Source of the DNA: VXRD01 sp965232265
Lineage (GTDB): Bacteria; Latescibacterota; UBA2968
Assembly: GCA_965232265.1 (NCBI GenBank)
Contig: CBDDPH010000002.1
Span: 2,976,001 to 3,040,000, forward strand
Length of the DNA: 64,000 nt
Reading direction: 5' to 3'
Position numbers and translations under genes: made by a program
Shown here: in pieces, positions 34,348 through 42,546 of the stretch
Position numbering within the stretch: position 1 is the stretch's first letter
How the letters are laid out: each line of letters begins with the position of its first letter
Notes under the pieces: model-generated
Database searches by the model: none
What the model was told of the DNA's origin: nothing
The model's input: only the letters and a program-made list of their open reading frames with translations

Positions 34348-36051
34348 TCAATCCTCTCTAACCGCTTGCTTCACCCGATGGATACCAGCAATTACATCTT
34401 TTTTAAAATGAAAGCGAACCGCCCGTCTTTTTCGGCTCGAAAGTGCGCGGGCATCGCCCAGCGCCTGTGCCTGTTTGAGTACGCCAAAAGAGAATGTGCG
34501 TCCCGGAATATCCACATCTGCCGCATCGTCGCTTGTCAGTTGCACGACCACCACATTGTTCGGTCCCCCCTTGTGCAACTGCCCCGTAGAATGCAGGAAT
34601 CGCGGACCAAATCCCAATGTGGTTGCCACCTGATATACATTGTGTATCCGATGCCTCAGAGCCTGTAGAGCGGTGATATGATCTTCATTCATATCGAGAT
34701 AAGCACACAGGGCAACATAGTCGCCTGCCCGAATCTGATTGAGCAGTCCAGCAATATAACCATCGAGGTCTTCGACCTGTCCCAAAGCGCGTGTATTGGC
34801 TTCATCGGCGTAAACCACGACGTCATCATCTACAAAAAACGGCTTTTGAACGGGCAACACGCCCTCTGTCTCATAAGCCTGTGTCAATTCCGCCGTAAAA
34901 TTTTTGCTCTCCTGCACATTGGGCTGGTCAAAGGGATTGATATTCAAAACCGCGCCAGCGACCGCGGTAGCGTATTCCCACCGGAAAAACTCTGCTCCCA
35001 GATCTAATAGCTCTGCCACATCGATCTGAATAACTGGGAAATGAGCCGCTCGCAGATTTTCTATACCCCCATCCTGTCCAGCATCCGCATCGTCCTTCAG
35101 TCGGATATAGACAAATACCCGATCTTCACCGTACATATCGGGCGCGGCAACCTCCTCTAAATCAACAGGTATGAGACCCCGACCATTTTTCCCCGTGCTT
35201 TCGGCTATAAGTTGCTCCAACCACGCCCCCAAATCCCACAATTTGGGAGAAGTTACAAGCGTCACTTTATCTCGCCCGGCTTTTGCCAACTCACCCAGCG
35301 CAAGGCCCAACAAAAGACCGGAATTTTGATCGTCCAATGCCTTGCACCGCTCGCCCATCGCCACTGCGCGTTCTAAAAATTCTCGCACATCAATGCCCAT
35401 CAATGCCGCGGGCACCATCCCAAAATTTGAAAGCGCAGAAAATCTGCCGCCAATCTCTGGCAAACCGTAAAAAACAGATAGAAAGTCCCGCTCTCTGGCA
35501 AGCGTTTCCAAATCGGAACCCGGATCTGTAATGGCAATAAAGTGCTGCCCCGCCGCATCGCCAACCGTTTCACGCATTTTTGCCCAGAAGAACTCGCAAA
35601 ATGCATGAGGTTCGGTTGTCGTTCCAGATTTGCTGGCGACAACGCAAAGCGTCGTTTCCAAATTTACAGCATCGGCAAACCGCTGTACCTGCGCGGGAAC
35701 CGTAGAATCCAGCACATGCAACCTGGGCCAACCCTCCCGACAACCATAAGTCATCGCCAGTACTTCTGGGCACAAACTACTACCGCCCATTCCCAAAAGG
35801 ATAATATCCGTTATTCCTCTATCGCGCACCTGCTGTGCAAAAGCGCAGAGATCGCCCACCTGATCGCGCATTCGAGGCGCGATATTGAGCCACCCCAACC
35901 AGTTGGATTCATCCGCCCCCGACCAGAGTGTGGCATCGCCGCGCCATAGCCGTATTGTATTGCCATTTTTCGACCATATTTTCAAAGCGCGATCAACGGC
36001 GGGCTGGAACGCCCCCAAAGACACTTGCATATCTGAGATACTCATTTTCAC
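34348..36051 (-). CDS. pgi: Glucose-6-phosphate isomerase
   Basis: A 567-residue phosphoglucose isomerase (glucose-6-P / fructose-6-P) of the type that in other bacteria is the C-terminal half of a transaldolase/isomerase fusion; here it stands alone. SIS-domain motifs: ILLGMGGSSLCPEV (about residue 100), VVASKSGTTTEPHAF, YGLPEIGGRFSALSNFGMVP, and near the end the active-site segment FGPRFLHSTGQLHKGG. Start at GTG 36051 overlaps the DUF547 stop; ATG 36045 is possible too. It is 2 bases upstream of the ArsS-like gene. Confidence 0.92.
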   Translation of the reverse strand: MKMSISDMQVSLGAFQPAVDRALKIWSKNGNTIRLWRGDATLWSGADESNWLGWLNIAPRMRDQVGDLCAFAQQVRDRGITDIILLGMGGSSLCPEVLAMTYGCREGWPRLHVLDSTVPAQVQRFADAVNLETTLCVVASKSGTTTEPHAFCEFFWAKMRETVGDAAGQHFIAITDPGSDLETLARERDFLSVFYGLPEIGGRFSALSNFGMVPAALMGIDVREFLERAVAMGERCKALDDQNSGLLLGLALGELAKAGRDKVTLVTSPKLWDLGAWLEQLIAESTGKNGRGLIPVDLEEVAAPDMYGEDRVFVYIRLKDDADAGQDGGIENLRAAHFPVIQIDVAELLDLGAEFFRWEYATAVAGAVLNINPFDQPNVQESKNFTAELTQAYETEGVLPVQKPFFVDDDVVVYADEANTRALGQVEDLDGYIAGLLNQIRAGDYVALCAYLDMNEDHITALQALRHRIHNVYQVATTLGFGPRFLHSTGQLHKGGPNNVVVVQLTSDDAADVDIPGRTFSFGVLKQAQALGDARALSSRKRRAVRFHFKKDVIAGIHRVKQAVRED

Positions 36052-36827
36052 TGGCTATTCAAAGACCAATCGTAATCCAAAAACACAATTTGAAGATCGG
36101 GGTGATTTTGCAAATACAGAATATCGTCTTTCGACAAAAAAAGAGAGATATAATCCAACACCGTCTCGCCTGCCCCACGCGCTTGCACATAAGACGTAAA
36201 ATCAGAGGAAAACCAATCAAAAATCGCAGAGAGACTCACAACCCTCGTCTCTCGATTGATCTGAACGTGCATTGGGCTGTGAATCATATCTCGCATAACC
36301 GCATTGAGCTGATCATCCAACTTCTCAGGCGTAAATGCTTTATTTAACAAACGCGGACAACTCACTGCCGCACAATTGATTGCCGCGTGAATGCGCGGAT
36401 CGGCAAACTGCTTGCGAATAATCTCGTGCTCGATTTGGTCCAATGTGAACCGACGCCCGCCAATGACAAATTGATAGATCTTAAAAAAACCAAAAGCCGG
36501 CGCGATTTCAGTGACAGAAGAAATGGGATAGGCTTTTGCGACTCCTACAAGTACACAGGCGTTGTACGCATTGATCCAAAAGGCGAGGCTATCCGCGCGG
36601 CTGAAAAAAAACGAGGGATGCGTATCCGGACTGATCTGTGCGAGTTGATCTACAAAAGCCTGCAAATCCGCATCTGTTTTTACGGCCTCGTAATCCACGC
36701 GCCCCTGTGCATTTACAACGCGCTCGAGCGTGCGGTTGAGCGGTGTATAATCATAAGTCTCGGCGCCACTTTGAGACGCGAAGCCAGCGAATAAGAGGCC
36801 GATTATCAGGGCAATGACTTTATTCAT
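36048..36827 (-). CDS. DUF547 domain-containing exported protein
   Basis: A 259-residue protein with a signal peptide (VIALIIGLLFAGFASQSGAE). The DUF547 domain covers most of the rest: FWINAYNACVLVGVAKAYP, FTLDQIEHEIIRKQFADPRIHAAINCAAVSCPRL and LNAVMRDMIHSPMHV. The conserved Asn/Cys/His suggest a hydrolase or transferase, but no reaction has been assigned. It overlaps the isomerase gene (GTGA) and the GH88 gene (4 bases), so all three are in one operon. Confidence 0.9.
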   Translation of the reverse strand: MNKVIALIIGLLFAGFASQSGAETYDYTPLNRTLERVVNAQGRVDYEAVKTDADLQAFVDQLAQISPDTHPSFFFSRADSLAFWINAYNACVLVGVAKAYPISSVTEIAPAFGFFKIYQFVIGGRRFTLDQIEHEIIRKQFADPRIHAAINCAAVSCPRLLNKAFTPEKLDDQLNAVMRDMIHSPMHVQINRETRVVSLSAIFDWFSSDFTSYVQARGAGETVLDYISLFLSKDDILYLQNHPDLQIVFLDYDWSLNSQ

Positions 36828-38176
36828 CGATCAAAAAACGTCAGATACGGCGCATTATCCATCTCCCGCTGGAGCAAAACCGCCAATTCCATCGCGTGAT
36901 AATCTCCCCACATCGAAGACTCGCCGCATGCGACTTTTTGCCCACCGGGCACATAGTCCCACCCATTGGGATTGTGATAAATAGAATGGAGGATAAGACC
37001 CTGGTGTTCTTCATCCTGGGACAAATAGGGCGCGTCAAATAGCGTATGGGCAACGGTTAATGCCGCCTGCCGATAACGCGCATCGTCCAGATATTTGCCC
37101 AAACGGTAAAGCCCTTGCGCGGCAATGGCAGCGGCCGAACTATCCACGGGTTCGCTTGTATTGTAGGGATCCGATATTTTATCGGCATAGCCCGCAACCA
37201 GGCCCGGCGCGCCCGCATCCCAAAACGGAATGCCATCGGCAGAAGTGATACTGTCGATATAATAATCTGCCGTTGCACAGGCGGCTTTGAGCATCCAGCC
37301 ATTGATCGCATCCCTACCGCCATAAAGATCGAGCGCGTCATCTGACAGATGCGCCACGTATTCGAGCAACTCGGCATAGCCCGTCACAATCCATGCCAAT
37401 CCCCGGGTCCATGTGGAAAACGGCGAATAACCCTGCTGCGTACTCGGGCAACGGTAATTGCCGTCGTTGATATTAAAAATGGACTCGTGTACAACCCGTC
37501 CTCGCACATCGTATCGATCGCGCCCCTCACCGTAATACACATTGAACTGCGCGGTCGTATCGGCGTGGTGAATCAAGCGCTCAAGCAGCGAAATGGCGCG
37601 GTCATTTTCCCCCATCAAAACGTGCCCGAGGTCGTGTGCCACAGCCAGTGCGCGACACGACCTGATCGTGTCTGAAAACAGGGAATGTGGCCCATTAAAC
37701 GAATGAATATATCCTTTGCCATCGCCAATGGTCGTCCAGCGAGCAGCCTGAACAGCGCCAGATGCTTTGAGTGCCAATTCGTAAAAGTGTCGTTCCCACT
37801 CATTTTCTGGAATTATACCTTCTCGCATCAATCGCCGCAAATTGCCATAGGTCGATACATTGTTAAACCCGTGATCGTGTACGCCAATATGCGTCACATG
37901 AGACGCCATGCGCTCGACCGTGCCCTTGCGCCCAATCTGCAACAGGTCTTTCTCACCCGTAATTTCATACCCCAAAATGGCGCATCCAAATTGGAAGCCC
38001 TGCGTCCACTCGGTCCATCCACGGGTGGTGTATTTGCCACCTTCTGTAAATACCGGCGTTCCCCGGCCCGGATCCCACGTCGAATCGATACTGCGGATTT
38101 TCTGTGTAGATAGCTCAAAAAAACGATTCAGCCTGACTCTTAGATCGCCAGGCTGAATATTGACATTCACCTTCAT
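36824..38176 (-). CDS. Glycoside hydrolase family 88 protein (unsaturated glucuronyl hydrolase-like)
   Basis: A 450-residue (alpha/alpha)6-barrel enzyme. Family segments: WTEWTQGFQFGCAILGYEITG, IGVHDHGFNNVSTYGNL with the Asp of the first active-site region, SPFSTWTRGLAWIVTGYAEL, PVDSSAAAIAAQGLYRLG and WGDYHAMELAVLL. GH88 enzymes hydrate the double bond of lyase-generated unsaturated uronides. No signal peptide is seen, so it probably acts in the cytoplasm on imported disaccharides. No polysaccharide lyase is adjacent. Confidence 0.9.
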   Translation of the reverse strand: MKVNVNIQPGDLRVRLNRFFELSTQKIRSIDSTWDPGRGTPVFTEGGKYTTRGWTEWTQGFQFGCAILGYEITGEKDLLQIGRKGTVERMASHVTHIGVHDHGFNNVSTYGNLRRLMREGIIPENEWERHFYELALKASGAVQAARWTTIGDGKGYIHSFNGPHSLFSDTIRSCRALAVAHDLGHVLMGENDRAISLLERLIHHADTTAQFNVYYGEGRDRYDVRGRVVHESIFNINDGNYRCPSTQQGYSPFSTWTRGLAWIVTGYAELLEYVAHLSDDALDLYGGRDAINGWMLKAACATADYYIDSITSADGIPFWDAGAPGLVAGYADKISDPYNTSEPVDSSAAAIAAQGLYRLGKYLDDARYRQAALTVAHTLFDAPYLSQDEEHQGLILHSIYHNPNGWDYVPGGQKVACGESSMWGDYHAMELAVLLQREMDNAPYLTFFDR

Positions 38177-38194
38177 CCCACCTCCAATGATTTT

Positions 38195-38497
38195 TTATCC
38201 TCGATTTACCGATCCTGCAAAATCGAGATCTGCGCGGGTAACGGCATTTTCACTGTGGGTCGTCACCGTGACTGTGAGGGTTTTTGTTCGGCTGTTGAGG
38301 CCGATATCCGAATGGTGATTATTTTCATCCATAATCTCTGTCAGCCTGCGTACAAAAGCCATGGTCGGCACAAATTTTTCAAAATGCCAAACGCGCTGCA
38401 ATTCTTTTGTGTCTTCCAAATATTCCCATCCTTCGAGACCGGCGACCTCTGCGCGAATCTCATCTTCGGTCAGCAGGGTTTTGTCTTCAATAGCCAT
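38195..38497 (-). CDS. 4a-hydroxytetrahydrobiopterin dehydratase
   Basis: A 100-residue pterin-4a-carbinolamine dehydratase that recycles the tetrahydrobiopterin cofactor of aromatic amino-acid hydroxylases. Diagnostic: AGLEGWEYLEDTKELQRVWH, FEKFVPTMAFVRRLTEIMDE, NNHHSDIGLNSRTKTLTVTV with the paired His, and ENAVTRADLDFA. Length is normal. No hydroxylase gene is nearby. Confidence 0.95.
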   Translation of the reverse strand: MAIEDKTLLTEDEIRAEVAGLEGWEYLEDTKELQRVWHFEKFVPTMAFVRRLTEIMDENNHHSDIGLNSRTKTLTVTVTTHSENAVTRADLDFAGSVNRG

Positions 38498-38551
38498 TGT
38501 GATAACTCCTTGGTGATAAGTAAATGGATACGTGGCAATATATAAAAAAAA

Positions 38552-38645
38552 GTGAGAAGTAAGAAATGAGAAGTAAGAAGGCCCCGCCCAACCTCCCAGA
38601 GGCTGGTGCTTCTATTCATTTCACACTTCATCCTTCACACTTCTC
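38552..38645. repeat. Low-complexity intergenic repeat reaching into mobA
   Basis: GAGAAGTAAGAA occurs twice (about 38554 and 38568), and CACTTCATCCTTCACACTTCTC follows at about 38625-38645. The last part is inside mobA and encodes its final residues (SVKDEV). A similar running-into-gene-ends pattern is seen for the repeat families A and B. Confidence 0.5.
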
Positions 38646-39226
38646 AGCGCACTCTGATAATCTTGAGGCGTATTGATATTCATCAGAAATCGGAGATCGG
38701 GATCAATCCGTGTGAGTGCGTCTCGGGCAACAATCTGAACGCGGCATACATCGACCAATGCCAAAAGCCGCCGCTCCCCTTTTTCGAGTAATAATTTGAC
38801 CTTTTGCCAGAGAGCCGTTCGATAAAGCGCGCACAAAGGATAAAACTGTTCATTTATACGGGGCATGACGATCTCTGACGCTGTTGTTCTGTGCGATTTG
38901 AGGCATTGGATCAATTCAGTACTGACAAATGGCATATCGCAACCCGTTACCCATGCCCATTCGGAGACGCCTTCAACGTGTTTTAACCCTGTCATCAGGC
39001 CCATTAACGGACCTTGATTAGCAACGGGATCACATATCGATAACACCTGGGGTATGGCTGGCAAGTTTTGTCCGGGCGCACCCACAATCGCAATGGGATC
39101 AACAGCCCCCCTCAGATTTCTCACACTTCGCTGAAGCAGGGTTTCATCGCCAAAGGGCAAGCTGTACTTGGGTTTGCCCATCCGCCTGCTTTCGCCGCCT
39201 GCAAGGATGATACCAGAGTTGTTCAT
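38621..39226 (-). CDS. mobA: Molybdenum cofactor guanylyltransferase
   Basis: A 201-residue nucleotidyltransferase that attaches GMP to molybdopterin. The N-terminal motif GIILAGGESRRMGKPKYSLPF binds GTP, and WAWVTGCDMPFVSTELIQCL holds the metal-binding Asp. ATG 39226 is chosen because the family motif begins two residues later; a TTG at 39268, overlapping the previous gene, is possible. The final residues come from an intergenic repeat. Together with the MOSC protein far away it shows the cell uses molybdenum enzymes. Confidence 0.9.
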   Translation of the reverse strand: MNNSGIILAGGESRRMGKPKYSLPFGDETLLQRSVRNLRGAVDPIAIVGAPGQNLPAIPQVLSICDPVANQGPLMGLMTGLKHVEGVSEWAWVTGCDMPFVSTELIQCLKSHRTTASEIVMPRINEQFYPLCALYRTALWQKVKLLLEKGERRLLALVDVCRVQIVARDALTRIDPDLRFLMNINTPQDYQSALRSVKDEV

Positions 39227-39260
39227 AGAAAAAAAGGCCGCTTTCGCATGCCTTTCTTTT

Positions 39261-39422
39261 TTATTCAATACCGAGACTCTCGGCTTCTTCAGATGTGTAA
39301 TATTTGATACCTTTGGCTTCCAATTTCTTACGCGCCTTTTTGCCCCGCTTACCTCCCTCTCGCACCAGCGTCAGCAAACGTCTGGTTTCCTCGAGGTCTT
39401 TATTTATGTAACTGGATTTCAA
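39261..39422 (-). CDS. Small basic protein of unknown function
   Basis: A 53-residue protein rich in Lys/Arg/Glu (KDLEETRRLLTLVREGGKRG, then KKARKKLEAKGIKYYTSEEA). It starts with TTG 39422, supported by a perfect AAGGAGG seven bases upstream, so the frame above it is not coding. It overlaps the alternative mobA start. The helical, basic character could suit RNA or DNA binding. No family recognised. Confidence 0.55.
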   Translation of the reverse strand: MKSSYINKDLEETRRLLTLVREGGKRGKKARKKLEAKGIKYYTSEEAESLGIE

Positions 39423-39545
39423 AACGCAACCTCCTTCATTTGAATCTGGCGGGCTTTCTGTCTTAACGGATAAAAAAATATATACAAAGAAGCGTTTAAT
39501 TGCAAATTGGCATATACACACTTCCATCTGTCTATACGATATGTG

Positions 39546-39574
39546 TTGACGTATAATACTTATATGTCTATATT
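39546..39574 (+). promoter_or_regulatory. Likely sigma-70 promoter for the first TonB-dependent receptor
   Basis: TTGACG (39546-39551), 17-base spacer, TATATT (39569-39574), about 67 bases before the ATG. The region is A/T-rich. No Fur box was recognised. Confidence 0.5.
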
Positions 39575-39640
39575 TTCGGCAAAACAGATGTTCAGCCATA
39601 TTCTTAATGCAACATCCCCTTTTTTAAAGGAGTTCTTCTT

Positions 39641-42367
39641 ATGGGTTATAGGAAACATTTTAAGTCTCTTCTTCCCGCCATCGCCGCCTTGCTTGCGATG
39701 AGTGGCTCCGCCATATCACAGGAAGAAGAAAAGCCGCGTACCGAAAGCGCGGATACGACAGCTGTCTTACCGCCACTTACTGATATCCTCGAAGAAGTGG
39801 TCATACTCGAAGAATTGGTGGTTATCGGTTCCCGCGCACAACCGCGTTCTGTCGCGGAATCCGCTGTGCCCATCGATGTCGTTACCGGCGAAGATTTTGC
39901 CAAACAGGGCGATACAGATGTACAAAATCTTCTGAGAGACCTGGTGCCTTCTTACAACGTGAATACAAACCCGATTAGCGACGCCTCAACCGTCGTGCGC
40001 CCGCCCAGCATGCGGGGGTTGGCACCCGACCACACGCTGGTCCTCATCAACAACAAGCGACGCCACCGCGCCGCTGTCATTCACTGGATTACCAATGGGG
40101 TCGCCGACGGCGCACAGGGGCCAGACATAGCCCCCATCCCCTCTATTGCCATCAAGCGCGTGGAAGTCCTGCGCGATGGCGCATCCGCGCAATACGGCTC
40201 TGACGCCATTGCCGGCGTGTTGAATTTCGAGCTTAAAGACAGTCACAAAGGCGGTTCTTTTGAGCTCAAACCGGGTATGTTTTTGAAAGGGGACGGTGCC
40301 TCTTATGCTTTTGCCGGCAATATCGGTCTGGGCACGCCAGATGCTTGGGTCAACATCAGCGCGGAATATGGCAATGAAGATGAAACCGACCGTTCCGTGC
40401 AGCGCGACGATGCCGCGCGTTTGATACGCGTGGGCAATAACGATGTGGAAAATCCCGCACAAATTTGGGGGCAGCCCTACATCAGAGACGACCTGAAACT
40501 CTTTGCCAACTTCGGTATTAACATCAATGACAATATCGAGTTCTACGGACACGGCAATTATGCGAGCAAAGAAGTTGAAGGCGGTTTCTACTTCCGAAAT
40601 CCCAATACGCGAGGTGGCGTATTCCGCGGGCCCGTCGTGATGTGGGACGGCGCCAACTATTATGATCCGAAGAAAGCCGCTGAACTCGGTATTGTCGATG
40701 GCGTCAACGGCAATCTGGTCGCGACATTGCTCGTCGGCAATATGAGTCAGGTTCACGAACCGTCCGAAGATACGGGTCTTAGGATTCCCCAGGCGTTCAT
40801 CGTGCCCATTAGCTGCAGTGTGCCGGAAGCAGCGGCCTTACAGCGCGTTTTTGACGATCCCAATTGGTTCACATTCCAGGAACTATTCCCCGGTGGGTTT
40901 ACCCCCCGATTTGGCGCGTTTATGGATGACCGCGCCTTTCTGGCGGGTATCAAGGGATCGCAAGGGTTGTTGACCTGGGATCTCAGCGGGTCTTATGGAC
41001 GCAACGAAGCCGATTACTTCATCTTCAATACCGTGAATTCCTCTTTGGGCCCCAACCAGCCATGGCCAAATGGCCCACAAGTTGATCCCAGTCACGAAGA
41101 CGCACCGTATTTTGATCCTGGAACCTATATCCAAACAGATACCAATTTCAACTTTGATATCACCTATCCGTTTAGCGAGCAGTTTTTCTTTGCCGCCGGC
41201 CTTGAATACCGCACAGAAAATTTTGAAATCGTGCAGGGGCAACGAGAATCATGGGTCAAAGGTCCGTTGGCAGAGTATGGATTTACTGTCGCGTCCAACG
41301 GGTTCTCGGGGTTTGGTGAAATCGCCGCGGGAAGCTGGAGCCGCTCCAACTGGGCAATTTATGGTGACGCCGAATTTAATCCGCAGGAGAACTGGTTGCT
41401 CGGTGCTGCTCTGCGCTTTGAAAATTTTGAGGACTTCGGATCCACGACCAACTTCAAAGTGGCGACCAATTACGGGCTGAACGAAAATACAAAAGTGCGC
41501 GGCAGCTTTAGCACCGGCTTCAGAGCACCCACGCCGGGGCAGCAAAATGCCTTTAACGTATCCACGATCTTTGACCCCTCAATCGGTGATTTGACAAATG
41601 ACGGCACAATTCCATCAAACAATCCCGTTGCAGAGTCCAAGGGTGGCGAGGCACTCGATCCCGAAAAATCGACCAATATCTCGGCTGGTGTTGTTTTTGA
41701 GATTCCCATTTATCCCGTGGATACCGGTATTCCTCCCATCAATATCACGGTTGACTATTTCCACATTTTGGTGAAGGGGCGCTTGACGCTCTCGCAGAAT
41801 TTCTCCCTGACCCCATCAGAGGTCGATGAACTGCTCAAGGCGGGTATCACGGCTGCGAATTTCATTACAAATTTCAAATTTTTTGTCAATGATTTTGACA
41901 CCAGAACCCAGGGTATTGACGTCGTGCTCACGGCTCCGGTGTGGTGTAATGGTCAACTGAGTTTGGCGTATAACATGACGAATACCGAAGTGACCAGACA
42001 CAATCTGGAGACCCTGGGCGCTCAAAGGATTCGGGAAATACAAGAGGCGCTGCCCAAACACCGCGGGAATCTGACAATAGTCAAACCGTTCAACAATATT
42101 GAGATATTGGGGCGTCTGCGGTATTACAGTTCGTGGTACGATCAAGAAGATGACTTCGTTTATGGCGACGAATGGGTAATGGACGCCGAAGCGAGTTACG
42201 CGATTGCCGAGCACTCAACGGTAACCGTTGGCGCGCAAAACATCCTCGATATCTACCCCGACATCAATCCAAATGCAACGAGCGGTTCGGGGCATTTATA
42301 CAGCCAGTACAGCCCATTTGGTTTTAGCGGCGCGTTCTGGTACGGAAAATACAACTTCAGCTTTTAG
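39641..42367 (+). CDS. TonB-dependent outer-membrane receptor (first of two)
   Basis: A 908-residue receptor that imports a bulky ligand across the outer membrane with TonB energy. Signal peptide (LLPAIAALLAMSGSAISQ), possible TonB box in LEELVVIGSRA (about residue 57-67), plug domain (DVQNLLRDLVPSYNV, RVEVLRDGASAQYGSDAIAG), then the 22-strand barrel ending in WYGKYNFSF with the C-terminal Phe needed for Bam insertion. AAAGGAG precedes the ATG. Ligand unknown; no lipoprotein partner (SusD-type) is present. It is a close paralogue of the next gene. Confidence 0.93.
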   Translation: MGYRKHFKSLLPAIAALLAMSGSAISQEEEKPRTESADTTAVLPPLTDILEEVVILEELVVIGSRAQPRSVAESAVPIDVVTGEDFAKQGDTDVQNLLRDLVPSYNVNTNPISDASTVVRPPSMRGLAPDHTLVLINNKRRHRAAVIHWITNGVADGAQGPDIAPIPSIAIKRVEVLRDGASAQYGSDAIAGVLNFELKDSHKGGSFELKPGMFLKGDGASYAFAGNIGLGTPDAWVNISAEYGNEDETDRSVQRDDAARLIRVGNNDVENPAQIWGQPYIRDDLKLFANFGININDNIEFYGHGNYASKEVEGGFYFRNPNTRGGVFRGPVVMWDGANYYDPKKAAELGIVDGVNGNLVATLLVGNMSQVHEPSEDTGLRIPQAFIVPISCSVPEAAALQRVFDDPNWFTFQELFPGGFTPRFGAFMDDRAFLAGIKGSQGLLTWDLSGSYGRNEADYFIFNTVNSSLGPNQPWPNGPQVDPSHEDAPYFDPGTYIQTDTNFNFDITYPFSEQFFFAAGLEYRTENFEIVQGQRESWVKGPLAEYGFTVASNGFSGFGEIAAGSWSRSNWAIYGDAEFNPQENWLLGAALRFENFEDFGSTTNFKVATNYGLNENTKVRGSFSTGFRAPTPGQQNAFNVSTIFDPSIGDLTNDGTIPSNNPVAESKGGEALDPEKSTNISAGVVFEIPIYPVDTGIPPINITVDYFHILVKGRLTLSQNFSLTPSEVDELLKAGITAANFITNFKFFVNDFDTRTQGIDVVLTAPVWCNGQLSLAYNMTNTEVTRHNLETLGAQRIREIQEALPKHRGNLTIVKPFNNIEILGRLRYYSSWYDQEDDFVYGDEWVMDAEASYAIAEHSTVTVGAQNILDIYPDINPNATSGSGHLYSQYSPFGFSGAFWYGKYNFSF

Positions 42368-42401
42368 GTCGTTATTCCAAGGATTGTTCGCCCAATCACT
42401 C

Positions 42402-42439
42402 AGAAGCCGAGTTTTTTGCAAAACTCGGCTTCTTTTTTT
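42402..42439 (+). terminator. Rho-independent terminator after the first receptor
   Basis: AGAAGCCGAGTTTT / AAAACTCGGCTTCT around TTGC, followed by seven T. Its core is identical to the terminator after the second receptor, so it was copied with the gene. Confidence 0.9.
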
Positions 42440-42546
42440 ATTTGATTCTGGGCAATGTTGTTTTATTTTTGCTTGAGCTGGCATGTGTACAGCCCAACAA
42501 CCGCATCTCTCCCTCGAGTTCACAACCCACCCAAAGGAGCTTTTTT

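Noticed and set aside
38552..38645. CRISPR-like repetition
   Set aside because: The repeated words are short, degenerate and irregularly spaced; no array of equal spacers exists anywhere in the window.
39986..40756. 256-codon open frame on the minus strand, and a similar one at 42664-43449
   Set aside because: Both are mirror frames of the plug and barrel regions of the two receptor genes; their mutual similarity only reflects the duplication.
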